Source: Dryococelus australis
Lineage: Eukaryota > Arthropoda > Insecta > Phasmatodea > Phasmatidae
Assembly: GCA_029891345.1 (NCBI GenBank)
Contig: CM057009.1
Location: forward strand, 91,001,416 to 91,065,415
Reading direction: 5' to 3'
DNA length: 64,000 bases
A model generated the notes under the pieces. It saw nothing but the letters and a program-made list of their open reading frames with translations, made no database searches and was not told the origin of the DNA. The first letter of the stretch is position 1. Each line of letters opens with the position of its first letter. Of the stretch, positions 43,145 through 55,720 are shown piece by piece. The position numbers and the translations under genes are program-made.

Positions 43145-45802
43145 TTTTTAGCAAACTTTCCGAAGGAAAGAAAGGTTTATGAGATCACTTTCCTGTCTGT
43201 GTGTCTGTGTGTTTGTGTATGTTTGTGTGTATGTATGTGTGTGCTACGTGTGTGACTGTGCATGTGTGAGTCTTCCTTTCAATTTTTGAATGCTTCAACC
43301 GAATTACACTAAATGTGACACACGCATAATACTTAGTAAGGACACCTGACTTGTATTGTTTTCGACCATGTCAGGCACTTAAATTCAAAATGATGGCCAT
43401 TAAAATTTTCGGGTTTTAAATCATATTATTGAAACTATTCAACCGATTTAAACCAAAATTTGTACGCTGGCAAGACATTTGTGTAGGCATTAAATTTTGA
43501 GATGTGAAATGTTGGTGCGCAATTTTGTAAAAAAAACGCCAATTAAAAATATACTTTACATTATATCTCGAAAGCTTTTTAAACATTTCTCACCCAATTT
43601 GGCATATACGTAATACTATTGTAGTCCATGTAAATGTAACTGATTGAATTTGATTAGTTACTTATATTCAAAATGGCGTGAATCAAGTTTTTTAAGTTTA
43701 TTTAGTATATCTACCATACCATATAACCAATTTCAACCAAATTTGGATTACTGACAGTATCTATTACAAGTCTATTATATACCAACAAATAGCCTCTTTT
43801 GTCAGCCATTTTGGAAGATAGTGCCATACTAATAAATAAAGCCGTTATGTCATAACTCGGTAAATAATTAAACGTTTCCTACCAAATTTGGCAAACAATA
43901 GTACTGATACCGATGAAGTTAAGTTATATGTTTTATGCATGTCAGACACTTATTTTTAAAATGGCAGCCATACAGGAATTTTAGCATAGAGTGCTATATA
44001 GTCGAAAATGTGTAATCAATTGCAACATACCTTTGTATGCTGGCTGTAGACAATACAGATATTAGTACAACTATATGAAATTACAACTGTATTTATATAG
44101 AGCATCATTTGTCCGCCATTTTATAAGATAGCGCCATGCGAATAAAGCCAAGTTTTTGTGTAATATCTCGGGAAAGAATTCACCAATTATTATACAATTT
44201 GGCTAAGAAGTACTATTGAAGCAGATTATGTCAAGTGATATGTTTTAAGCATGCCAGACACTAATTTTCAAAAAGGTTGCATTTAGATATTTTTAGCTTA
44301 GAAATTTATATAGTCAAAAAATGTAATCAATTTCAACTTAACTTTGTAGCATACAAAGCAGTAGATATTACAACTATCAACTATATGCACAAAACGCATA
44401 TTTTGTCAGCCATTTTGTAAGATAGCACCATGCGAGTAAAGAAAGTTTCTGGACATATCTCGGGAAACAATTGACCGATTCCTTCGAAATTTGGCAAACA
44501 AATAGTACTGCAGCAGGTGATGTAAACTGGTATGTTATATTCAGTCCAAGCACTTATTTTCAAAATAGTGGCTTCATAAATATTTTAGCTCAGTATTTTT
44601 TACTAACAAACCAAATTCCAACGTATCCATGTATTCTGGCAGTACTTTTACAACCATCAGATTTTTCTATGCAGATCCTCGTTTCTCTGACATTTTGTAA
44701 TATAGCCTACCAGTAAAAAAAAATTAATTTTTTTGTCTCGTATCTCGGGAAACAATCAACCCATTCTTACAAAAGCTGGTGAAAATGTTGTACTGTGGTA
44801 GGTCATAGTAAAAATATTTTTTTTTTTTCAAGTAGGGCACACTTATATTCAGAATGGTGGCTATAAAATCGTTTTACTTTAGTGGGCGATATCTAAAAAA
44901 CTAAGTAATCAATTTTAATTCCATTTTGTATATTGGCACTATACAATGATCGAAATTGCTACTACATAAATTTTTTGTCCTACATTTATGAAGATCGCCA
45001 CATGAAAATTATGAAGAGTTTATGCCATGTTTCAAGGACAAATCAACCGATTCCCACCAAACGTTACACTGGAACAATTCAAATAAATTTGTACCAAATT
45101 GTACACACCATAAATGCTACAGAGGGCTATGTAAACTTTCATTATTTAAATGGGTGTGACAACGTTGTTCAAAATCGCAGCTTCATCAATCATCTAGGTA
45201 AGTTTGACACACATATTAAACAATTTAACCAAATTCAACCAAAATTAGTTTGTAGGCAGTGTACATTAGAAGCATCGTATACAGAGCCTCTTCATATGGC
45301 AATTTTGTACGATAGCATCAAATAAGAAAATAAAGTTTTTTATGTCATATCTCAGGGACCAAACAACCCATTTCCATCAAATTCTTCACACGAGTAGGGC
45401 TACGGCAGGCCGTGTACGCAATTATGTTTTATGTGGCTCAGTCACTTATTTTCAAAATAAGGGCCCTGCAAATATTTTAGGTTAGTAAACCATATCTTTC
45501 GAAACATTTGATTGAACAAATCCGAAGTTGATGGTATGAATCCGACCTCCGTAATGCAGTGGATTGCACGCTAACTTATAGTACGAGGTTTTTTTGGGTT
45601 CGAGTCCCTGGTAAGGTATGTGTGTATTTGTAACTGTCTCACTACTGTTGCATAATTTTATGGTTTCATTTCTTAAGTTATTGCATTCAAAGAGATGTCA
45701 AGTCCTTCCTACCAACTCAGTTTTTAAGAAATTATTTAAAAATTAATTTGTACCAATGTTGAGATAATTAGGCTCATTATTTGTATCAGTAACATCTTGT
45801 TT
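43145..45802 (+). repeat. Composite 2.7-kb repeat family, full-length copy 4
   Basis: The 5' end TTTTTAGCAAACTTTCCGAA is followed by a TG microsatellite at 43196-43265. The array of ~285-base units carries AAAATGG(C/T)-type words at about 43387, 43672, 43960, 44268 and 44560. It also has the facing motif GTC(A/C)GCCATTTTG(T)AAGATA at about 43803, 44109 and 44406. The tRNA-like module at 45541-45620 is the clearest of all copies: A-box-like GTAATGCAGTGGATTGCACG, B box GGGTTCGAGTCCCTGG. The tail ends CAGTAACATCTTGTTT near 45802. The 130-codon frame 44933-45325 belongs to the repeat. Confidence 0.8.
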
Positions 45803-46904
45803 CTATTTATATACATAAAAATTTAGCAATGGTATGAACTTTCGAGGTTATCATTTTTGCACCTTTTGATTTGAGATTCGTAGAAGAGACGAAACCCATA
45901 TCATATCCCCCTCGTTATTATAACAGCGCCACAATGTTTAGGACATTCATATTTAACTACGTGGAATGTTAGAATTTTCACCTGTTGTATGCTTTACACG
46001 AACGGCACCCTCGGATATAATAATGTATATTTGTTCCTTCATACGGCAGACAACGAATGTAAACAACCGTTAAATGACATAATAATTATTTTAAATATCA
46101 TTTACTGGTAGAATAAATAAATTGCCGGGTAAATGCAACCCCAGTCAGTATTAAAGGAAAACAGGTATCTGCAATATTGATTGTCACTTCATAAAGAGTA
46201 GATACATAACTTCTCATTGTAGAAATAAAAATACATCATATTGTCATTGCCATAGTTAGTTCCACAAGATGCAACAAATATATTTGTTTTTTTTTTTTTT
46301 ATGAAAAGAAATTTATTAGATTTCCAGTCAACAGATGACATATTATGCGTCTAATAGAGTTGACCTCCGGGATACAAGTTCATGAAACGCGGCAAACAAA
46401 AACGTTCGTTTGCGGATGTAGTGATTTGTCTCATTAAAGAGTACAAACGAAGAAGTGAGTATACGTTAGAAAATGGCGTTGTTAGTCATTAATTTGTTCC
46501 AAACATGCTCAAATCTGTTTTATCAACATATTATTTACCCGTAACTATGGTATCATTGGTTTTGTCACATAACTTATATGGCATGGGAAAAATGATCTTA
46601 AGTTTTTTACAACTCAAAGTTCGTTGTAATTTTCAATTCTTGAATAGTTTAAGCTGTGAGCTTTATACTTGGCGTGACTCCACCATTAATCATTGAATAA
46701 TTGTCTGTGTCGTCTTTCTCTTTCCAACTTCACATCTCCTTTTTTCAATAACCTTTACCATTATTGAACCATTCAATCTATGGGGTTCATGACTGACATT
46801 TTTGACTGCCTCCTAAACCACTTCTTTTCCCGTAAAGTCTTTGACATTCCCGCCTTTTTTGCAGCCTGCCTTAGTCGCTCCTGGGCACCAAGTGCGGTGG
46901 TCCT
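45803..46904. other. Unassigned AT-rich DNA
   Basis: A T12 run lies at about 46289-46300. A 63-codon frame at 46505-46696 is unrecognised. Nothing else is seen. Confidence 0.35.
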
Positions 46905-47160
46905 GCATTAAAAGATCAGCAACATTTACATGCGTTTATCCGACTGTCTCAGTTGGTTAGCCACGGATCTCTCATATCCGAGGTCCTTGGTTCGATCCCA
47001 TGTCCCGACGGAGTGTGGAGGACACTGCCGTGGTGTGGGTGTTTTCTCGGGATTCTCCCGTTTCCTACCCATCTTCATTCCGCTGCGTCTCCGCCCCATC
47101 TCCCCTAGCCTCCTTGCCTCATGCGGGAACTACATGTGGTATATCATTTTTTTTTCACGT
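46905..47160 (+). mobile_element. tRNA-derived SINE, family S3, copy 1
   Basis: The head (about 46930-47005) is strikingly tRNA-like. It has an A-box-like CTGTCTCAGTTGGTTAGCC and a 5-bp anticodon-type stem CGGAT/ATCCG around a 7-base loop CTCTCAT. The B box TTGGTTCGATCCCATG follows. The body then runs TGGTGTGGGTGTTTTCTCGG and CCATCTTCATTCCGCTGCGT, which recur at about 61930-61990. A T9 run ends it near 47150. The 105-codon frame 46930-47247 is a by-product. Confidence 0.8.
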
Positions 47161-49085
47161 ACAACTCTGCTCACCATGGTAGCTAATATGATTTATAAAT
47201 TAGCGATTGCTGTGTCAAAATGCTATTTACCAATGAAAATGGAATAAATATAAATACGTTCATTTTTTAACTGGGAGAAATGCCTTATTTAAATTGATTA
47301 TACAGATTATTTATCTTTGAAAAAAATTGATACTTCACTGTATTCTTGTAAATATTTATAACGTTTAAGAGGTCATACAATATTCCTGTTCTACTGTTTC
47401 GACGTACATACATGTAAAACATTTTGGACTTCCAAGCACACATTTCTCATTATTTTTGCCAGTTTTGGTACTCATTTCTGTCTAAACTTGTAGCAACAAC
47501 TTGGCAGACACTGAAAAACGTAGTTATGAAAATTGCAATGTAACACAGCCTAAATATACTTGATAAATCATGCACTTACAAATATAAATATATATTCACC
47601 TTGAAATAATCGTAAAAAATGTTTTCAAGCAATAATACTAGATCATAGTCACTCCTCCTTCACTTTGCAAGATCACGTGTACTTAGTAAACACAAGATTC
47701 TGGCATGCTACGCACGCGTCAGAGAATAAACTTCGCCCGATGATAGCAGACATGACCAGGAAGTGGGACAAAAAAAAAAGAGTTTATTTACGTAATGAAA
47801 TCTGCGCTGTTCTGCATTACTATCGCGTTAATGATACTTGTTTAGAAGCAGAAATGTGTCATCATCTAAACCCTAAGGTTTAGAAGGGGTCAAGAGAAAT
47901 CGAATACGAACACTCTCAGTTCTGATTTGGAATAAAAATATTTAATATTAGCCTGTTGCTTTCTTGTTAATATATATTTAATAAATTTTAATATTTAATA
48001 TTTAATTAATATTTTTAAACATGTGTTAATATTTAATATTATTAAGTATTCAATATAGGAAAAATATTCTATCGTTATACCATTAATAATGCGCGGAACA
48101 TATTACATCCAACACGTTAGCACACTGGATCAATATGAAAATGCAAGCAACGCTATTTTTTTTTAAGTATATATCGTTTGCCTAGGATAAACCTAAAATT
48201 AAGAAAAACTGCGTCACCTGGCAGATGAAGTCCTTCCTGGAATGTGATATATATAAGCATAGCTTCTTTAATTGAAAACTTCTTCTTGTAAACAGCATTA
48301 TTTCGTGCTTAACTAAAATTCAGCGTGGCTTCTCATGGAGCACTCTATCCGACTGTACGAGATGCAGAACTTGCTAAAAGTTGTGCGCACACTATCATAA
48401 TTATCACAAAAAAAATTATGTTGCATGTGAGAGAAGAATGTATGCATTTTGTAGCAACGTAAACTATTTTGCCAAAGTGTATATATTTATTTAAATGCTT
48501 AAAACATCAACTACCAAGAGTCTAATGTAATCAAACTTTTAACGTAAGTTGTGTGTAATTAAAACACATAACGGCTTACAAATGTGTTTCAGTAATCTGT
48601 ACTCGAATTCTGCACTACGTACAGCTGGGTATATTGGCCCATTGAAATCCACTCTGCATGTGCCTTAAGTGTCAGCTCAAAAGATAAAGAAAAATTTTAC
48701 TAATTTTCTCATAATAAGCTGGAAACAATTTTCCAAGTATTGCGTAGCTCCATATAAACTTACATTTCTAATTGTACTATAATCTGTATAGGAATTCCTA
48801 ATGGTACATATTGCCAGTTTATTAATGTGTCTTTGTACTGCATGATTTGATAAGGACAGAAAACAACCGTCATTAACCCGGTTTCAAAGCGAGCTGAATC
48901 TTGTTCAATCCAAAGTCCTATAATTCTAGTGTCACTAATTAGACAAGGAAGTATTTACCACTTTGTGTTATTACTTTATGCGTGAATTCTTGCAAGAAGA
49001 GTTATCAAGTATAAACCTATCTGGATCGCAGATATCTAACAACAGGATTACAGCAACGCAACATTTTTTTTTACCTACAATTATA
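47161..49085. other. Unassigned AT-rich DNA
   Basis: 47940-48060 is a cluster of TTAATATT-type words (simple AT repeat). A 72-codon frame at 47665-47883 shows no known motif. Nothing else is seen. Confidence 0.35.
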
Positions 49086-49087
49086 CA

Positions 49088-49125
49088 GGCCATTCACGGT
49101 TACTTTACGCTTTTCTGAAGACCAG
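49088..49125 (+). repeat. Single left end of TA-target MITE
   Basis: After TACA, the words GGCCATTCACGGTTACTTTA and CGCTTTTCTGAAGACC are a diverged form of the MITE terminal repeat. No right end was found downstream, so the copy is truncated or too eroded to follow. Confidence 0.45.
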
Positions 49126-51000
49126 TTAAAGTAATATTTTTGGTTACTGATTACGTATCCTTCCGCTGCATGTAATCATAAACACTGCCATGTCAAATGT
49201 TTTGTTTACTGTTTTCTTCTGTTCAAATAATGCTGTCATAATTTTAAAAAAAAACTATTACATACAGATTTTCACAATCTAGGTCTAATAACATATTTAG
49301 GTAATCTTTATGACTTCTTGTAATAATGTCTGTATCGACGATAGTTCTTATACGTATAATTTTACATTTGTGTTATACACTATATAGCATATTGCACATA
49401 ATTCACGTTAATATTTTGCAGCGACTGTGCTTGACCCTGTTACAACTGTGGGGGAAAGAACTTTAGTATTGAAGGTTTTTTATTGATGTGTGTTGCGTTA
49501 TGTCGTTAAAAGGACTGCCTCAGTTGGAATAAATCTTAGAACTAAGGAGCAACCAGTCTAACGAAAACAGCAAATTCAGCGCGCAAATCGTGTCGCTTTT
49601 TTTTTTGTACGTTGCAGCGACCAAGTTCAAAGACAGTGGGGAGCATGCACACAAATAGACCTACAGTAACTTTTACTCCACTTATATTTCTTTTCATAGC
49701 CACTTCGTTTTTACTGGGTTTATTGATTTATTTCTTTACAATTTTCTGGCTGGGCTTTGTAATTTGTTGGGATTGAGGAAAAATATTTATATTACAGAAA
49801 CGTTAAGCACGTTACACAACTGTGTTTCAAACACCTAGAGCAACGTTACAATCTTGTGATAAATGAACAGATGGAACTTTCAAATAATTAATTTCGTCAT
49901 AAGAACAGTTCACAAATGTATCAATTTCGCACGTACGATATTTGCAATCACACTAAAAATGGCCCAGCGTAATGGAGGCGTAACAATAAATACCCTTTTT
50001 CATGAAGCGGTCACGACACACGTTACCGTGCAAACACATATTAATCACAATATCGTAACTTGCTTAAGTAGCTTTAAAAAACACAATGTGTACAGATTTG
50101 ATGTGGTAATTTTAATAATTTTTGGAATATAAAAAATTAATCCTTCGTTCTGTAAAAAACAAAACCACGCCGGGGCATGTTGCGATTCGCCACTTCTGCC
50201 AACCTTGGGTTTGTAACTGTCCCGCCATCACATCGAAATATATTATAACAAGAATTCAAATATTATAATCTTGTTTTAGTTTTAAATTACAAATACAAAA
50301 ATAATTTTTTTGCATTAATAAATATGAAATATGCTATAACTGAAAACATGTACAATTTATCTATCCTACTACTGGCTGTGCGACAAGCTCCGCTTATTAA
50401 AGTTCATTCTTTCAACGAAAAAAACACAATTTAAGTAGGGCTTACGCACCGTAATTTGCCGTGATATCTTTAACTGTAACAATGAAATGTGTTTCCATCA
50501 GAGCTACCTAAAAATTTAAATACTTCAATAGGCAACGTTTAATTTACAAATAGCGTACCAAACAACTAGGTTATAAATTATTCTCACTATTGAACTATTT
50601 CTTACTAGCCGTTACCAACAGATCGCTATTCTCCCTGTTTTAATTCGTATTGAATACGAAATTAGTATATCAAATTATATAAGGTACTAACTTAAAGGTT
50701 CTTTTTTCAAGGGTACAATACTGCTACGTGCTGTAGCTGGCGCCGACTACGCTGCCCCGCGCCGTAATAGGAGACCCACCTCGCTCTCTCCTCTTCCTGG
50801 AACGATGCGCTCGTGGCTGTCTGCTCTCCCTCCCCCCTTCTGGGGATTCCGTGAATGCCGACAGCAACGAGACTTGCTGGCGTCACAGACCTCCTCTCAC
50901 CTGTTAGTGATTCCGATACATTTAGCGACGACGCAAGAATGTTCTGGTGAGACGCATCATGCGAGATGGGGAAGATTCTAGGTGGCGGCCTGAGACACTA
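49126..51000. other. Unassigned DNA; GC-rich block 50735-51000
   Basis: 49126-50730 is AT-rich with one unrecognised 89-codon frame (49863-50132). From about 50735 GC rises sharply with several CG dinucleotides and the word TGGCGCC. The block ends at the solo LTR. It could be a remnant of the same retroelement, another element or a small CpG-rich region. I cannot decide. Confidence 0.3.
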
Positions 51001-51005
51001 TATAC

Positions 51006-51587
51006 TGTCACAACCCAGCGGCAGGGAGTCTTTGATGGGGGCCGTTTGGCCGAGTGTGCGCCAGCGAAGAGCAGTGTGGACGACGACTGGAGATTGCGGG
51101 AAGACGGCTAGCGAGGTGTTCGTGGCATGAATGGACGAAAGGGTGTGAAACCGACGAGTAAAGCCTTCTCTGCGGGAGGTCGCTTTGAGGACTCTAGAAC
51201 ATTGCGACTGGCGGGACATGGACTGAACTGATGTGGGACTGAATGGAAGTGTAATACTGATCTTATTGTAAATATTCGAACTGTCAAATTTGGACGCATG
51301 AATTATAAAATTTGAATATGTTGATTGCACTGTCTATTGGGATTGCTCTTTAATTATTTAATTTCATTCATTTCTTTGTAGTAATTATAAATTTTATTAA
51401 TTGGTGTCAATTGTGAACAGTACGTGATTTCAATTTATTTTGAGAATTTGAGTTCAAAGAATGTTGCTGTAGTTATTGTAAATAAAATAAGGAAATTATA
51501 ATTAATTATTTTATTTGATTAAGACCTCCATCCCTTAACGAACTTGGTATAGCCCATTTAATTTCTAGAGAGAGAGAAATTGTAACA
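51006..51587. mobile_element. Solo LTR, probably Gypsy-type
   Basis: The 582-base segment starts TGTCACAA and ends TTGTAACA, an imperfect inverted pair of the TG...CA form. It is flanked on both sides by the 4-base duplication ATAC (51002-51005 and 51588-51591). The first third is GC-rich and the last third AT-rich with AATAAAATAAGG near 51483, in line with a promoter-containing U3 and a polyadenylation site. No reverse transcriptase or gag frame lies next to it, so it is what remains after recombination between two LTRs. A 4-base duplication suits Gypsy-type integration. Orientation follows the poly(A) signal and is tentative (plus). Confidence 0.7.
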
Positions 51588-51591
51588 ATAC

Positions 51592-52250
51592 TTTAAGTTA
51601 ATCACAGTGTTACATATTTGTGTTATAAATGTTGTTTAAAAAACTGGTTGAAATTGTACTCCTAGGGTGACTTTTCGAAGGTTTGTTTCAAAACATCTGA
51701 ATAGACCGTAACTGAACTATAACACCATTATTTAAGTGAAAGTTTTGCGTAAGGCTGATGTTACGTTGCACGCGTCCACAACTGTTATAATTATTTGTTT
51801 AACCTGCACTCTTATTTAAGTGAATGAATATCCACCTTGCGCAACATTTTCATATATCTCCAAGCTCCAGAATCCACTTCCTAATTTAATTATGAATTAA
51901 CCAATACGATTGGGTCTCTGAAGTACTGTAGTTTAGTAGAGAAATACTCTTACAGAATATAGAGTAACTTCATGTACAATATATTTCAGATTTCCGAGAG
52001 CATAGTTACTGTTTAGCTATTTTTCACACACCACATTTGTTGTTTTTATGTTATCGCCACATTCAAGGACAAGCAAATTGAGTTTCAAATATGATACCTT
52101 TGGCGTGAAGAGAACTTAGCTACCAGAAAGGTTCTATACTTTCAAGTGAATGCTTAATTTTAATACCTGCGCTTAATGCGACAATCGTGATCATTAATCT
52201 TTTTACATGAATTAAAGCTAATGTCGCTTACATATTTGCTAAAAAATAAC
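51592..52250. other. Unassigned AT-rich DNA
   Basis: Nothing recognised. Confidence 0.4.
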
Positions 52251-53026
52251 ACAGGATGTCTGTAAAGTCTCAATGCATTTCTGAGCAAACGTCACTTTTG
52301 CTTTTTTTTTTTTACAGGGATCCAGAAAGCAGTGCATAATGTTAACTGCGCAGGAGAAAATCGTTGTTGTTCGGGCACATCTAAGAGGATTGTCCTATGA
52401 CGACGTTAGAACTAATTTTTGTGCGTGGATTCAAGAAACGTGCCCCAGCAAGAACGTAAGCCACATGTATGAAAAGTAGCCGCATTACTGAATAAAACGT
52501 TAGACATTAAATCGTCGTGGTCTGTGGCCTCAAGGAGATCATGAAACGCAGCTCGACGTGCTGCCAAATCTTCTTCCTCAAGTTTGTGTATCACTTGGAT
52601 GGGGTGCACACATTTCTTAAAATAAACTCTGACGCTTTCCATATGGTACTACGTGGTACAACTAGCTCCCTACTGAGATGATTGTTAGATGCTGTCGGGA
52701 TACATTCAATTGAGTGCTGAATGGACCTCCCGGTGTCTGAGATGTTGGTGGCCTGCCAGAAAGTTTCTCATATGTTACGCTTACCGTCCTGTTAAATACC
52801 TTCACAAGAAGGAGAATGTTAGTTCCCGTAGGGGAAGGTTTCGTGAATCTTCGCACAAAAGACGTTCTAACGTCGTCATGGGACAATCCTCGTAGACGTA
52901 GTAGAACAACAGCTATTCTCCCCTGTGCAGTTAACATTCTGCATTGCCATCTGGATCCCTGTAACAAAAAAGAGCAAAAGTGACGTTTTCACCGAAGTGC
53001 ATCGAGACTTTATAGACACCCGTTAC
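52251..53026 (-). mobile_element. Fold-back mariner-like element with transposase remnant
   Basis: Left ACAGGATGTCTGTAAAGTCT and the right complement GGGTGTCTATAAAGTCTCG start arms of about 170 bases. These continue through CGTCACTTTTGC, GGGATCCAGA and ATGTTAACTGC(G/A)CAGG. Both arms include the first codons of the transposase: MLTAQEKIVVV from 52339 on the plus strand and MLTAQGRIAVV from 52937 on the minus strand. From the right arm the minus frame runs on through a helix-turn-helix region (LRGLSHDDVRTSFVRRF, then NRTVSVTYEKLSGRPPTSQ). After a break it continues into 52642-52412 with NVLFSNAATFHTCG, the 'FSDEA.FH..G' first catalytic segment. In that segment the usual Asp-Glu reads Asn-Ala, so it is inactive. 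The second half of the gene is gone. Confidence 0.8.
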
Positions 53027-53082
53027 TGTAGATTCACTCTCATTATATAAAATGGTAAAAGTCAAACATTATTTTCTACTTA

Positions 53083-53482
53083 AGGTTATTCACAGTTAAT
53101 TTAGCACTTTTGAAATCAACCTCTGAAAAATTTCATTGCTCTTAGGCACACAATATTTTAACTCGCACACTGACTGACATGCGCCCAGTAAAGTTGGTAA
53201 TGACGAAGGGCAAGTAGTGCAATGACGTAACGTTTAGTTAAAAGTGTTCGATAAACATTTTTGAATATTAAAATTATTTATTTACTTTATTTTTGTTTTT
53301 AATGACCGTAAGTATAAAAATTAGCCTATAGTAAAACATTTACATTTCTGAAAATTTCACAGTTTCACTTAACCAACGCTCGAATAAAATAATAACGCCC
53401 ATGGCAATAATAATTTTATATATTTTTCATATATATATTGATCAGGTCTTTCAAAAGTGCTCCGTTTACCGTGAACTGCCTG
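53083..53482. mobile_element. TA-target MITE, copy C
   Basis: The left end GGTTATTCACAGTTAATTTA and right complement AGGCAGTTCACGGTAAACGG lead into the shared AGCACTTTTGAAA. Interior words (CATTGC...GGCA, ACATGCGCCCAGTAAAGTTG, AATAATAA) follow copies A and B in reverse order, so this copy is inverted relative to them. The length of about 400 bases matches. Confidence 0.75.
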
Positions 53483-53879
53483 TTACTAACTGAAATCCGT
53501 AACGCGTGTTGAGAAATTTCAATCACCTCGTGACAGAAGTGTGCAAATTCTTCGTATCGTTTGCCGTGAGATGGGAGTCCAATTAGGATACATTTCACCA
53601 TACATTTGGACGGCTTGCTTGGAATTCTTACGACACTCACCGTAAATAATTAGAGGATCCAGTATTTTCCTCATTCGTGAACTTCATTGCGCACGGTAAG
53701 CCACACGGTGACACACCACTTACCACAACAAGTTACGGGGACTGGTTATGCGCTTGTATAAGAAGCGGTCCTGTCAGGATGATTCCTACCACATGTTGTT
53801 TAATTACAACTGTGAGTAGACGTCCACTGACATATGCTACCTGCAAACCTTCACATTAAAGGAAGTAAATTCTAATTTG

Positions 53880-55664
53880 TTAGCAAAAATTAAGAACATA
53901 CTCATGTGCTAATCGAATAGAAACATTTAGCTTTACCAATATATACTGACTCTTATATTAAAAATTAGTTTATACATGTATATTGCTATAGACACTTTAA
54001 TCAAAATGATCACATTAAAATAGCATTATAATTAAAATATATAACTATAATTGAATAAATTTGCACAAATATCTAAGGTCAAACTATTGCTGAATGCACC
54101 TGAATGGTACAAAGTGACGTTTAACTATGGTACAGGTATTAGAAAATATAATAAGTAATAAGAATTATATTCATGAATAATTACACTAAATATATATAAC
54201 ACTTATAATTATATTACTCATCCTGCATCTGTGAACAGGTATACAAAATTTATAGTAAATGTAACTATAAAAATTTTAATTAATGTGAAATGCTTATTCA
54301 GTGTTATGATTATAGTGTATTTTACTAATTTAATTGAAAGAATAAAGAAAGGTAATGAAGGAATAAATCGGTTACGTGAAGCTTGGCAAGAACACAAAAA
54401 AATAGCAGAAACCATAAATATTCTGAATCAAGACATAAAGCGGATAAAATTGGCATTAATATTACGATGGTAAAATTCTCGCTAGAAATATTTACATTAG
54501 TGAGGAGATTGCTACTCCTGTAATTACTTCAGAAACAGACATCTATGCTGGTTTATAAAGCTAACATAGTAATAATTAAATGTTTGTCTTCATTGTAAAA
54601 TTTAAAAAAACTGTTATATTTATATACATTGAGATAAAAATTAAATTTTAATTTTTCGTTTTTCATGGATATTATACATTGGAAATTATTACTGTCTAAA
54701 GAATATGTAAAAAATTATATAAATTAAAATCAGGAACATTTTATTTAATTGTTTTAATCTGTATGTAGCATCAATAATGTAAAAATGAAAAGGAAAAAAT
54801 ATGTGGTTCAAATAAAAATCAGGACGAAATTTTTACTTACTTAAATTTCTTCATTAGGGGCTTTGGGGGTAAGAGCTGATGGTTCTATATCTATATGTTA
54901 CTCAGTCGGACGGATAAGGATGAATAAATCTTATTTGGAAGAACAAAAAATATGTTACTTAGGAACGCAAAACAACGCAGGTGAAGTTTTAATAGCTCAG
55001 ACCAATATCAGACAAGGGAAAAAATGTTTGTAATATGGAATGAAGATAAAAAAGCAACTTTGAAAAATAACATATTTAGTAGTGTATAAATGTATTAATG
55101 GCCATAAAACTTAGAAAATTAATGTTTACTAGTACCTCGACACTCGTGTATATAATTATAAAGATAAGATATACAATAAAACTCCTTGCAGTAATATTCC
55201 TACAGAATTAATAGATTATCAAAAAATAAAAATAAAAGGGATTTTTAGCAATAATAAAAAAACAGTATTTGAATTCTGGTTCATGCGATAGTCTATGTTT
55301 AATACTTTCTTAACTCAATAATTACTTGAATTATAATATTTTTTATGTAACAATTGCTGTGTTTGTAAAGAGGTCTACTATAAACGTCAAACGAATGGTT
55401 AATAAAAACCGCATAATTGTATTAAATTTCTGAATTAACTAACATATTAGAAACTAGAAATTTGAGAAAAATAAAAATAATGGCGTGCAAAAGCCTGAAT
55501 TAAATTATATACTGTTCTGAAGACAAATTGGAAAACAATTTTCCCATAAATATAAATAAAGTTGCTATCGATTATTATATATTGTGAAAGGCTTGTAAAT
55601 TTAAAATTCAGTCTATTAAAAGAAAAGACAGACATTTAATAGTTCGGTAAAATATATTATAAAC

Positions 55665-55720
<56 letters not shown>

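Noticed and set aside
44933..45325. 130-codon plus-strand frame
   Set aside because: It lies wholly inside composite repeat copy 4, and the matching frame in copy 3 (16734-17000) is shorter and shifted. It is a by-product of the repeat.
46930..47005. Possible true tRNA gene
   Set aside because: The anticodon-type stem and both boxes are good, but I see no matching acceptor stem. The body that follows recurs at 61930-62100, so it is a SINE head.
50739..50760. TGGCGCC as a retroelement primer-binding site
   Set aside because: No LTR ends just before it, and it lies on the wrong side of the solo LTR at 51006 for that element's likely orientation.
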